The notes beneath the pieces are model-generated. The model did not search any database, was not told the origin of the DNA, and saw only the letters and a list, made by a program, of their open reading frames with translations. Made by a program: the position numbers and the translations under genes. Positions 8,738 to 14,838 of a stretch of 53,644 nucleotides of DNA are shown here, piece by piece (the stretch's first letter is position 1; every line of letters starts with the position of its first letter). Origin of the DNA: JBNKWA01 sp050299555 (GTDB taxonomy: Bacteria; Pseudomonadota; Alphaproteobacteria; Rhodobacterales; Rhodobacteraceae); assembly GCA_050299555.1 (NCBI GenBank), contig JBNKWA010000031.1, positions 1-53,644 of the forward strand. The letters run 5' to 3'.

Positions 8738-9742
8738 TCAGGCGTAGGCCGGCGAGGGCTGCAGCGCCGGCGCAAAGGCCGCCGCCTCGAAGCCCTTCAT
8801 CACCGGTCGCACCATCGCTCGGCGCTCGATGCCGCCATCCGCGCGGGCAAGTTCGGGGAAGATGGCCAGGATCTCGGCCCGCTGGGCCTCGCCAACCAGG
8901 CCGATCGACTGCTCGTCGGCGTTGAAGCTCTCGCTCCACGCGCCGTTCGACAGCACCACCTCGTGGCGGTCGAACATGAAATGGATGTAGGTGACGCCGG
9001 CGCCGGCCGGCTCGCGGGTGATGCCGCGGCCGTCGATCAGGTGCTCGGCGGCGACCAGCACCTCGGCCTCGCCGTAAAGGATCGCCATGTGCGCGTCCGC
9101 CACCAGCACCCGGTGCTGGGGCGAGACCACCAGATCGGCGGCGGGCCGGGCCTGCCCCATCGCCCCGGCGCGCAGGCGCACCGGCCTCAGCGCCGGCTTC
9201 TCGGTCAACTCGCCTGCCGAGAAGCTGCGCCGTCCGGTCCAGCGCACCACCTGATAGCCGTTGTCGCGGGTCAGGACGCGGTCACCCACGGCCAGGTCTT
9301 CCACCGGCACCGGCCCGGCATCGGTCTCGATCAGCGTGCCGGGCGTGAAGCAGACATAGGACGGGATCGAGGCATAGGGGATGCTGGTGGTGGTGGAATA
9401 GAGCTTGAGCGCCGTCAGCTTGTCGCCGACATCGATATACCCCTCCAGCACCACGATCCGGTCCACCGCGTCGGCGACGCCGTCATACTTGGCCGACAGA
9501 TACGCGAACTTGACGTCGCGGCCGCGGATCTTGGCGGTGTAGATCTCCACGCCGGGGGTGAACCAGTAGGGATAGGCGGTGTCCTCGAACACCGTACTGC
9601 CGATCTGGAACTGACCCGAGCTTTCGTTCAGGTCGAGATTCGGATCGTCGTCGACAATCGTTGCCGTACCCGTCGCGATGGCATTGATCGGCCGATGAAG
9701 TAACGGATCACCAGTTACGGTTATGTACTGAAAGCTTGCCAT
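8738..9742 (-). CDS. Hint (hedgehog/intein) domain protein
   Basis: A 334-residue protein whose second half is a Hint domain. Cys131 opens CFTPGTLIETDAGPVPVEDL, followed by GDRVLTRDNGYQVVRWTGRR and SPQHRVLV, a layout typical of Rhodobacteraceae Hint proteins. Residues 1-130 are an unassigned beta-rich N-terminal part. Hint domains can self-cleave at the leading Cys, so release of the N-terminal part is possible. Many relatives are linked to RTX/type I secretion, and the convergent neighbour is an RTX-type esterase. ATG start at 9742. A CtrA site lies about 95-110 bp upstream. Confidence 0.85.
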   Translation of the reverse strand: MASFQYITVTGDPLLHRPINAIATGTATIVDDDPNLDLNESSGQFQIGSTVFEDTAYPYWFTPGVEIYTAKIRGRDVKFAYLSAKYDGVADAVDRIVVLEGYIDVGDKLTALKLYSTTTSIPYASIPSYVCFTPGTLIETDAGPVPVEDLAVGDRVLTRDNGYQVVRWTGRRSFSAGELTEKPALRPVRLRAGAMGQARPAADLVVSPQHRVLVADAHMAILYGEAEVLVAAEHLIDGRGITREPAGAGVTYIHFMFDRHEVVLSNGAWSESFNADEQSIGLVGEAQRAEILAIFPELARADGGIERRAMVRPVMKGFEAAAFAPALQPSPAYA

Positions 9743-9832
9743 GCCGAATTCCGGCCTGTTCTTTTTTTCATTGGCGAGGAACTGGGTGGAAACTGGTGAC
9801 GCACTTGGGACGGGGGATCATTTTTCCCGTCG

Positions 9833-9848
9833 TTAAGCGGTCGTTAAC
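9833..9848 (-). promoter_or_regulatory. CtrA-type binding site upstream of the Hint gene
   Basis: TTAA-GCGGTCG-TTAAC is an exact match to the alphaproteobacterial CtrA consensus TTAA-N7-TTAAC as read on the plus strand. It lies 91-106 bp before the ATG of the Hint-domain gene. TTAA is rare in this GC-rich window, so the spaced pair is unlikely to be chance. Confidence 0.6.
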
Positions 9849-9953
9849 CTTGGTTTATGGCGAAAAATTGTACGAAATTGAGCGGATTTGGGCGGCCGCC
9901 GGCCTGTGGCCGGCCTGCCACCCCGAACCGGCATCAGCCGGGCCGCGGCAACC

Positions 9954-10010
9954 GTCCCCACGGAAAGGCGTTGTATATCAATGAGTTAAGGTGGCGTCCC
10001 CATGGGGACG
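9954..10010 (+). repeat. Spaced GTCCCC unit, copy 1
   Basis: Half-site GTCCCCACGG (9954-9963), a 31-bp spacer, then the palindrome CGTCCCCATGGGGACG (9995-10010). In this copy the palindrome extends to 20 bp (9993-10012). It is the left member of a same-orientation pair; copy 2 ends about 190 bp further right. The extra upstream GTCCCC box seen in copies 2 and 3 is absent. Confidence 0.75.
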
Positions 10011-10021
10011 CCTTGCGGCAG

Positions 10022-10107
10022 CGCCCGATCGCGCCCAAATCGCCGCCGGGCCGCTCCCCGCCCGCCCACCCTCGCGCCCCGACGGCGATCTTGAGCGCGA
10101 TCGGGCG
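10022..10107. repeat. G-quadruplex hairpin repeat, copy 1
   Basis: Arms 10022-10045 and 10083-10107 pair almost completely (CGCCCGATCGCGC... with ...GCGCGATCGGGCG). The loop 10046-10082 contains GCTCCCCGCCCGCCCACCCT. On the minus strand the loop reads GGGTGGGCGGGCGGGG, four G-runs with 1-nt loops, a canonical G-quadruplex motif. The same loop occurs in hairpins with different arms at 13207-13255 and 37604-37668. It lies between two spaced GTCCCC units. Confidence 0.7.
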
Positions 10108-10132
10108 TCCGGCTGGCCGGTGTCCGCGACGT

Positions 10133-10200
10133 GTCCCCGAGGTGTCCCCACGGGAAATCGTTTCAAGTCAGAGGCTTGACCCCCCGTCCCCATGGGGACG
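10133..10200 (+). repeat. Spaced GTCCCC unit, copy 2
   Basis: An extra box GTCCCC (10133-10138), 5 bp, half-site GTCCCCACGG (10144-10153), a 31-bp spacer ending TTGACCCCC, then the palindrome CGTCCCCATGGGGACG (10185-10200). The layout matches copy 3 at 12888-12955 in opposite orientation. It ends 30 bp from the stop codon of the minus-strand DUF1150 gene, so the palindrome could also act as a 3' hairpin of that transcript. Confidence 0.78.
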
Positions 10201-10229
10201 CAGGAAAACCGCCGGGCCGGCGGCCCGGA

Positions 10230-10457
10230 TCAGTGCACCGAGACGGGCACGAACTCGTTGATCCGCGCCAGGGTGAAGGCATTGTCCCGGCTATTGGTCA
10301 GCGCCAGCCGCGATCCGTTTTGGTCGTGGATCGCGAACAGCTCGGTCTCGTCGCCCACCTGGCTGCGCACCTGCTCGGGCAGGTCGCTCACCGCAACCGG
10401 CCGCACGTAGACGATCTGCTTGCCGGCATGGTCCTTGAAGGAGGGAAAGTCTGCCAT
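10230..10457 (-). CDS. DUF1150 family protein
   Basis: A 75-residue protein (MADFPSFKDHAGKQIVYVRP...) with the pattern of alphaproteobacterial DUF1150 proteins, which are habitually encoded next to small heat-shock proteins. Its ATG at 10457 overlaps the TGA of the upstream hsp20 gene by one base (TGATG), implying translational coupling and heat-shock co-regulation. The sequence I-x-Y-V-R-P-V and a C-terminal INEFVPV are visible. Molecular function is unknown. Confidence 0.85.
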   Translation of the reverse strand: MADFPSFKDHAGKQIVYVRPVAVSDLPEQVRSQVGDETELFAIHDQNGSRLALTNSRDNAFTLARINEFVPVSVH

Positions 10458-10876
10458 CACTCGGTACCCTTTCTGATCCTGATCGTCCGCACCACCGCCT
10501 CGGGCGCCTGGCGCGTCAGACTGACATGCAGCAGCCCGTTCTCGAGCGCCGCACCCACCACCTCCATGCCCTCGGCCAGAACGAAGCTGCGCTGGAAGCG
10601 CCGGGCTGCGATGCCCCGATGCAGGAACTGGCGGCCCGCGCTGTCGTCTTCCTGCCGGCCCCTGATGATGAGCTGGGCATTCTCGACGGTGATCGCGAGC
10701 TGATCCTCGCTGAATCCGGCCACCGCCAACGTGATGCGATAGCTGGCCTCGTCGCATTGCTCGATGTTGTAGGGCGGGTAGCCGTCGTTCCCCGACTTGG
10801 CCGTGCGCTCCACCAGCCGGTCGAGCTGCTCGAAACCGAGAAGAAACGGATGCGAGCCATAGGTCATCTGCGTCAT
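10457..10876 (-). CDS. Small heat-shock protein, Hsp20/IbpA family
   Basis: An ATP-independent chaperone of about 139 residues with an alpha-crystallin domain over roughly residues 30-130. Visible features are YNIEQCDEASYRITLAVAGF, the A-G-x-x-x-D-x-L region, and RGIAARRFQRSFVLAEGMEV followed by LENGLLHVSL. Two in-frame ATGs fit: 10876, directly behind GGAGG, and 10867. I list 10876. An RpoH-like promoter lies upstream at 10945-10974. It is cotranscribed with DUF1150 downstream and divergent from the DUF465 gene. Confidence 0.92.
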   Translation of the reverse strand: MTQMTYGSHPFLLGFEQLDRLVERTAKSGNDGYPPYNIEQCDEASYRITLAVAGFSEDQLAITVENAQLIIRGRQEDDSAGRQFLHRGIAARRFQRSFVLAEGMEVVGAALENGLLHVSLTRQAPEAVVRTIRIRKGTE

Positions 10877-10944
10877 ACCTCCGCCAGCCCTTGTCCAAGC
10901 GACCTGCATTCAAGGCCCCGCAGGCGGCAACCTTGATGCTTGAA

Positions 10945-10974
10945 AATATGGGTGCGGAAAGCGGATAACTCAAG
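10945..10974 (-). promoter_or_regulatory. Heat-shock (RpoH/sigma-32-type) promoter of hsp20
   Basis: On the minus strand CTTGAG (10974-10969) is followed after 16 bp by CCCATATT (10952-10945). This matches the sigma-32 pattern CTTGAAA ... CCCATNT and sits about 70 bp before the hsp20 start. Confidence 0.65.
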
Positions 10975-11006
10975 GGGGCGAGCAGAAAGGCGACCGGCGA
11001 GTCGAC

Positions 11007-11225
11007 ATGAACGAACCGACCATGATGAGCCAGGCGGACATGCTGCGACAGCGGCTTGAGCTGCTGCGCCAGGAGCACCGCGACCTCGACGCGGCCATCG
11101 AGGCGATGGAGGCGACCGGCCGCGCCGATGTCCTGGCCGTGCGGCGGCTGAAAAAGAAGAAGCTGGCGCTGAAGGACGAGATCAGCCGCGTCGAGGACGA
11201 GCTTACCCCCGACATCATCGCCTGA
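11007..11225 (+). CDS. DUF465 family small coiled-coil protein
   Basis: A 72-residue acidic/basic helical protein (MNEPTMMSQADMLRQRLELL...). It has the DUF465 signature of a long helix followed by VRRLKKKKLALKDEI and a short C-terminal tail. It is predicted to form a coiled coil. Function is unknown. It sits upstream of purE, in its own probable transcription unit divergent from hsp20. Confidence 0.82.
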   Translation: MNEPTMMSQADMLRQRLELLRQEHRDLDAAIEAMEATGRADVLAVRRLKKKKLALKDEISRVEDELTPDIIA

Positions 11226-11249
11226 GAGGTCCGCATGGCGGCCGCCGGC

Positions 11250-11277
11250 TTGCGGCCCGCGCCGGCCCCTTTATAGT
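11250..11277 (+). promoter_or_regulatory. Promoter of purE-purK
   Basis: TTGCGG (11250-11255), 16-bp spacer, TATAGT (11272-11277), 33 bp before the purE ATG. The -10 element is strong, the -35 moderate. Confidence 0.55.
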
Positions 11278-11309
11278 GCCCGCCTCGAATTGGGCAGCGG
11301 GGGCAGGCA

Positions 11310-11798
11310 ATGGGTGCGCCGAAGATCGGAATCGTCATGGGCAGCCAGTCCGACTGGGCGACCATGCGCGAGGCGGCGGCGATCCTCGACGCCCTCGAGG
11401 TGCCGCACGAGGTACGGATCGTCAGCGCCCACCGCACCCCCGACCGGATGTTCGCCTATGCCGGGGCGGCGTCCGAACGCGGACTGGTCGCGATCATCGC
11501 CGGGGCCGGCGGCGCCGCGCATCTGCCCGGGATGCTGGCGGCCAAGACCCGGGTGCCGGTGCTCGGCGTGCCGGTGCAGTCGGCGGCGCTGAGCGGGCTC
11601 GACTCGCTGCTGTCCATCGTCCAGATGCCCAAGGGGGTGCCGGTGGCGACCTTTGCCATCGGCCCGGCCGGGGCGGCCAATGCCGGCCTCTTCGCGGCGG
11701 CGTTGGTGGCGACCGCCGACGCGGGCGTCGCGGCGCGGCTCGAAGCCTGGCGCGCGGCCCAGAGCGAGGCGGTGCCCGAGACCCCGGCCGATGGCTGA
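11310..11798 (+). CDS. purE: N5-carboxyaminoimidazole ribonucleotide mutase
   Basis: A 162-residue class I PurE that converts N5-CAIR to CAIR in de novo purine synthesis. The substrate-binding GSQSDW (residues about 11-16) and the catalytic-loop SAHRTPDRMF (about 42-51) are clear, as is GAGGAAHLPGM. Its partner purK follows with an 8-bp overlap, consistent with handing over unstable N5-CAIR. Confidence 0.96.
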   Translation: MGAPKIGIVMGSQSDWATMREAAAILDALEVPHEVRIVSAHRTPDRMFAYAGAASERGLVAIIAGAGGAAHLPGMLAAKTRVPVLGVPVQSAALSGLDSLLSIVQMPKGVPVATFAIGPAGAANAGLFAAALVATADAGVAARLEAWRAAQSEAVPETPADG

Positions 11799-12873
11799 GA
11801 CGGCCGCCCTGCCGCCGGGCAGCACCATCGGCATCCTCGGCGGCGGCCAGCTGGGGCGGATGCTGGCGCTGGCGGCGGCGCGGCTGGGGCTTCGCTGCCA
11901 CATCTACGAGCCGGGTGCGGCGCCGCCCGCCGGGCAGGTCGCGGCGGCGACGACCACCGCCGGCTATGACGACGAAGCGGCGCTGGCCGCCTTTGCCCGC
12001 TCGGTGGACGTGGTCACCTACGAGTTCGAGAACGTGCCGGCGGCGGTCGTCGACCTGCTGGCGCCGCTGGTCCCCGTGCGGCCGGGACGGCAGGCGCTGG
12101 CGGTGGCCCAGGACCGGGTGGCCGAGAAGGACTTCCTCGCCGGGATCGGGCTGACCGTCGCTCCTTATGCAGCCGTGGCAACGGCCGACGAGCTGGCGGC
12201 CGCGGTCGACCGCGTCGGCCTGCCGGCGATACTGAAGACGCGGCGGCTCGGCTATGACGGCAAGGGGCAGGTCCGCATGCGGACACCGGGTGAGGCCGGG
12301 GCGGCGCTGGCGGCGATGGCCGGCGCACCGGCGGTGCTGGAGGGGTTCGTGACCTTCGAGCGCGAGATCTCGGTCATCGCCGCCCGCGGGCGGGGCGGCA
12401 GCGTGGCGGCCTACGATCCCGGTGAGAACGTGCACCGTGACGGCATCCTCGACACCACCACGGTGCCGGCGGCGATCCCGGCGGCGCTGGCCGAAGAGGC
12501 CAAGGCGATGGCGGGGCGCATCCTGACGGCGCTCGACTATGTGGGCGTGATCGGGGTGGAGATGTTCGTCACCGGCGACGGGCTGGTGGTCAACGAGATC
12601 GCCCCGCGGGTGCACAATTCCGGCCACTGGACCCAGAATGCCTGCGTGATCGACCAGTTCGAGCAGCACGTGCGGGCGGTGGCCGGCTGGCCGCTGGGCG
12701 ACCCGCGTCGCCATTCGGACGCGGTGATGACCAACCTGATCGGCGATGCGGCGGCAGGCTGGGCCGGGGTGACGGCGGACGGCCTGCACCTCTATGGCAA
12801 GGCCGAGGCAAGGACCGGCCGCAAGATGGGCCACATCAACCGGATCATGCCGCTCGGCACCCTGCGGGACTAG
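11791..12873 (+). CDS. purK: N5-carboxyaminoimidazole ribonucleotide synthase
   Basis: A 360-residue ATP-grasp enzyme that carboxylates AIR to N5-CAIR using ATP and bicarbonate. The N-terminal GILGGGQLGRMLALAA is diagnostic. The ATP-grasp core includes ILKTRRLGYDGKGQ, EGFVTFEREISVI, and the metal/phosphate loop NEIAPRVHNSGHWT. ATG 11791 overlaps the purE stop by 8 bp. Its stop is 15 bp before the palindrome of spaced-unit copy 3. Confidence 0.96.
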   Translation: MAETAALPPGSTIGILGGGQLGRMLALAAARLGLRCHIYEPGAAPPAGQVAAATTTAGYDDEAALAAFARSVDVVTYEFENVPAAVVDLLAPLVPVRPGRQALAVAQDRVAEKDFLAGIGLTVAPYAAVATADELAAAVDRVGLPAILKTRRLGYDGKGQVRMRTPGEAGAALAAMAGAPAVLEGFVTFEREISVIAARGRGGSVAAYDPGENVHRDGILDTTTVPAAIPAALAEEAKAMAGRILTALDYVGVIGVEMFVTGDGLVVNEIAPRVHNSGHWTQNACVIDQFEQHVRAVAGWPLGDPRRHSDAVMTNLIGDAAAGWAGVTADGLHLYGKAEARTGRKMGHINRIMPLGTLRD

Positions 12874-12887
12874 ACCCAGAGGACAGG

Positions 12888-12955
12888 CGTCCCCATGGGG
12901 ACGGGGGGTCAATGTGCTGGAATCGTGAGAAATCCCGTGGGGACGGTCTGGGGAC
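12888..12955 (-). repeat. Spaced GTCCCC unit, copy 3
   Basis: On the minus strand: box GTCCCC (12955-12950), 5 bp, half-site GTCCCCACGG (12944-12935), a 31-bp spacer ending TTGACCCCC, then palindrome CGTCCCCATGGGGACG (12903-12888). Box spacing is identical to copy 2, and the last nine spacer bases are also shared. The palindrome begins 15 bp after the purK stop. Confidence 0.78.
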
Positions 12956-13019
12956 GCCGGTGATCGCGCCTCGGTCGCTCCCCCCGCGCCCACAGGCGCC
13001 ACTTGGGGCGCGAGGGTGG

Positions 13020-13086
13020 CGTCCCCATGGGGACGGATTGCAAGTGTCTGTTTTAAAACGATAAAATTGTTAACGCGCGTGGGGAC
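13020..13086 (-). repeat. Spaced GTCCCC unit, copy 4 (41-bp spacer)
   Basis: On the minus strand: half-site GTCCCCACGC (13086-13077), a 41-bp spacer that includes an AT-rich run, then the palindrome CGTCCCCATGGGGACG (13035-13020). The spacer is 10 bp longer than in the other three copies, about one helical turn. A CTCCCC box six bases upstream may be a degenerate extra box. Confidence 0.68.
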
Positions 13087-13206
13087 GCCCTTGGGGAGGC
13101 CATGGCGCCGCCCTGGTGCCTCCTCCTCGGGCAGCGCCAGTCCGTGCCGGGGCGCGGGGGGTGGCAGGCTTGCCACGGGAGCATCCGGACTGAGGTGATG
13201 CGCCAA

Positions 13207-13255
13207 CTCGCGCCCGGGCGCGAGGGTGGGTGGGCGGGGAGCGCCCGGGCGCGAG
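13207..13255. repeat. G-quadruplex hairpin repeat, copy 2
   Basis: Perfect 15-bp arms CTCGCGCCCGGGCGC (13207-13221) and GCGCCCGGGCGCGAG (13241-13255) enclose a 19-bp loop. On the plus strand the loop contains GGGTGGGTGGGCGGGG, a canonical G-quadruplex motif. It is in opposite orientation to the copies at 10022 and 37604. It lies about 24 bp beyond the stop of the VOC gene. Confidence 0.75.
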
Positions 13256-13278
13256 CGGATGATGCGGCTGCCCTGCCA

Positions 13279-13677
13279 TCAGCCGTCCGCCAGTTCCTGC
13301 GCAACCTCCCAGACATGTCCCGCCGGGTCGGCGAAGGCGGCGGTGCGCCTGCCCCAGGGGCGGTCCATGGGTCCGTTGAGAAGCGGAACCCCGAGCGCGG
13401 CGAGATCGGCGCACACGGCGTCGGCATCCGCTACCTTGACGGTGTAGAGCGCCCGAGCGCCGGCTGCGGGGCCGGCGACCTGCATCGGCGCGACCAGCTC
13501 GGCGGCGCTGTCGGCCTGCAACAGGTTGATCACGATATTGCCGATCCGCAGGATCGAGCACACCTCGTCCTCGAACACGATCTCGTGGCTGAAGACCCTG
13601 GTGTAGAAGGCGCGGCTGGCCGGCAGGTCCTCGACGAAGAGCGAGATGACCTCAAGGGCATCCATGGCGGCGATCAC
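13279..13677 (-). CDS. VOC family (glyoxalase/bleomycin-resistance fold) protein
   Basis: A single-domain vicinal-oxygen-chelate protein of about 132 residues. It shows VISLFVEDLPASRAFYTRVF, SILRIGNIVINLLQ and a C-terminal TAAFADPAGHVWEVAQEL, which gives the usual metal-binding Glu. I chose GTG 13677 because AGGAG lies 8 nt upstream; ATG 13665 is 20 nt away. Substrate unknown; relatives include glyoxalase I, dioxygenases and drug-binding proteins. Confidence 0.8.
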   Translation of the reverse strand: MIAAMDALEVISLFVEDLPASRAFYTRVFSHEIVFEDEVCSILRIGNIVINLLQADSAAELVAPMQVAGPAAGARALYTVKVADADAVCADLAALGVPLLNGPMDRPWGRRTAAFADPAGHVWEVAQELADG

Positions 13678-13794
13678 GGGGTATTCTCCTTTGCCTGGCG
13701 GGGTGCTGGAAGTTTCGGCCGGCCGATTCCGGATGCCCGGCCCGCTGGCGGGTGCGCGGCCCATTTGGCGGGCGCCCGTGTTGCCGGTCCGGCG

Positions 13795-14721
13795 TCATGT
13801 CGCCGCGTCGATGGCCTGGTTCAGCGCCGGCACCAGGTCGGTGGCCAGGTAGTCGATGAAGAAGACACCGAACGCCCAGAAGAAGGCATAGGCGGGCGCG
13901 CGCAGGTTGCCGAACAGGATGATGAAGAGGAGGATCAGGGTCCCGAAGAGGAATCCGGCCTTGAGGCTGCCCTGCTCGGGCACGAAGCCGAAGGTGCGGT
14001 GGATCAGGCCGGTGGTCGCGGCGGTCAGCAGGTCGGACCACCACAGACACGCGATGATGGCCGCCGCGATGCCGATGCCGGCAAGGACGAGGCCGGGCCA
14101 GCGGCGGCCGGGGGCCCGCAGCCAGGCGATGGCCCTGGCAACCGGCCCGGGCTGGCGGGCATGGTGGCGAAACACCAGCCAGCCGATCAGCAGGGCGAGG
14201 GCGAAGACCGCGGCCGCGAAAAGGTTGACCAGCGACACCGCGATGGTGGCGGCGACGATGCCCTGGGTGGAGAAGGCCATGCAGTAGCCGGCGAAGGCGA
14301 TGGTCGAGGCGATGCCCCAGAAGCCGGGCCTGGACAGGGTCATCCGCCTGCCGGCGACGCGGCGGCGCAGGAACTCGAAGGCCACCGGCGCCAGGATCAG
14401 CGCAAAGAAGGAGTAGAAGTTGACGTCGAAGTCGGGCGGCAGCGGGATCAGCTCGCCGATCCGGCCCCAGATGGCGGCGGTGATGGCATCGTAGTGCCGG
14501 ACGATCTTCTTGAGGAGCGCCGAGAGACCGAGGTTCTGCTCGTACTTGTCGAGGATGCCCACCGCGGCGGGCATCGAGAAGGTGGCGAGCGCGAGCTTTT
14601 TCGCGTCGGGCCAGAGTCCGCCCGGCGGCGGGGTGTTCGCCGTCTCGCCGGCGGCCGGCCCGGCGGGCATGGCGGGCGCGGGCTTAGCCCCGGTATCGTC
14701 GCGCCTGGGTTGGTCGGCCAT
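13795..14721 (-). CDS. Membrane protein of unknown function
   Basis: A 308-residue protein with a Pro/Ala-rich cytoplasmic N-terminus (1-35). About four or five hydrophobic segments follow, around residues 100-118 (FYSFFALILAPVAFEFL), 135-180 (GIASTIAFAGYCMAF, TIAVSLVNLFAAAVFALALLIGWLVF), 210-230 (LVLAGIGIAAAIIACLWW) and 260-290 (FGTLILLFIILF, AFFWAFGVFFIDYL). I do not recognise a family and see no permease EAA loop. It lies 117 bp downstream of the solute-binding protein on the same strand and may belong to that transport system. Confidence 0.65.
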   Translation of the reverse strand: MADQPRRDDTGAKPAPAMPAGPAAGETANTPPPGGLWPDAKKLALATFSMPAAVGILDKYEQNLGLSALLKKIVRHYDAITAAIWGRIGELIPLPPDFDVNFYSFFALILAPVAFEFLRRRVAGRRMTLSRPGFWGIASTIAFAGYCMAFSTQGIVAATIAVSLVNLFAAAVFALALLIGWLVFRHHARQPGPVARAIAWLRAPGRRWPGLVLAGIGIAAAIIACLWWSDLLTAATTGLIHRTFGFVPEQGSLKAGFLFGTLILLFIILFGNLRAPAYAFFWAFGVFFIDYLATDLVPALNQAIDAAT

Positions 14722-14838
14722 TCCGCCTCGTCGGCTGCGCGCCCAAGGTCCGGTCAGGGTGACCCCGCCGCCGGTTCCGGCGGGGCCCGCCCGTGGTGTT
14801 TGCGGGACGAAGGGCGAGGCCCCCGTCCCGCCATTCGG

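Larger units (their letters stand above)
9743..10229. other. Intergenic region with repeats; no gene
   Basis: This 487-bp stretch has no supportable gene. From left to right it holds the leader of the Hint gene with an AT-richer patch and a CtrA-type site (9833-9848), two copies of the spaced GTCCCC unit (9954-10010 and 10133-10200), and one G-quadruplex hairpin (10022-10107). The 3' end of the DUF1150 gene follows. Short open frames here have repeat-driven arginine/proline-rich translations and no ribosome-binding site. Confidence 0.7.
12874..13278. other. Intergenic region with repeats; no gene
   Basis: This 405-bp stretch between purK and the convergent VOC gene contains no supportable gene. 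It holds two inverted-orientation spaced GTCCCC units (12888-12955 and 13020-13086), a degenerate relative of the G-quadruplex hairpin between them (about 12963-13018), an AT-rich patch at 13050-13072 within a spacer, and a full G-quadruplex hairpin at 13207-13255. Confidence 0.7.

Noticed and set aside
6943..8775. 610-residue open frame antisense to the GDSL-RTX gene
   Set aside because: It is a by-product of high GC. The translation is repetitive Gly/Ala/Val/Arg with no family features, while the plus strand encodes clear GDSL and RTX motifs.
9954..10200. CRISPR-like repeat-spacer pattern from palindromic GTCCCC boxes with 31-bp spacers
   Set aside because: Repeats are only 10-16 bp, the two boxes are not identical, there are just two spaced pairs per locus separated by a different hairpin, and no cas genes are present.
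11226..11309. Purine riboswitch before purE
   Set aside because: The 84-bp space holds a promoter and a very short leader. No conserved purine-aptamer core or room for one is visible.
13036..13076. CtrA site in the AT-rich spacer ending GTTAAC
   Set aside because: The two TTAA halves are 13 bp apart rather than 7, so it does not match the consensus.
9954..13086. Composite transposon bounded by inverted repeat clusters carrying hsp20-purK
   Set aside because: The enclosed genes are ordinary housekeeping genes in their usual context, and no transposase is present. Inverted orientation alone does not show mobility.
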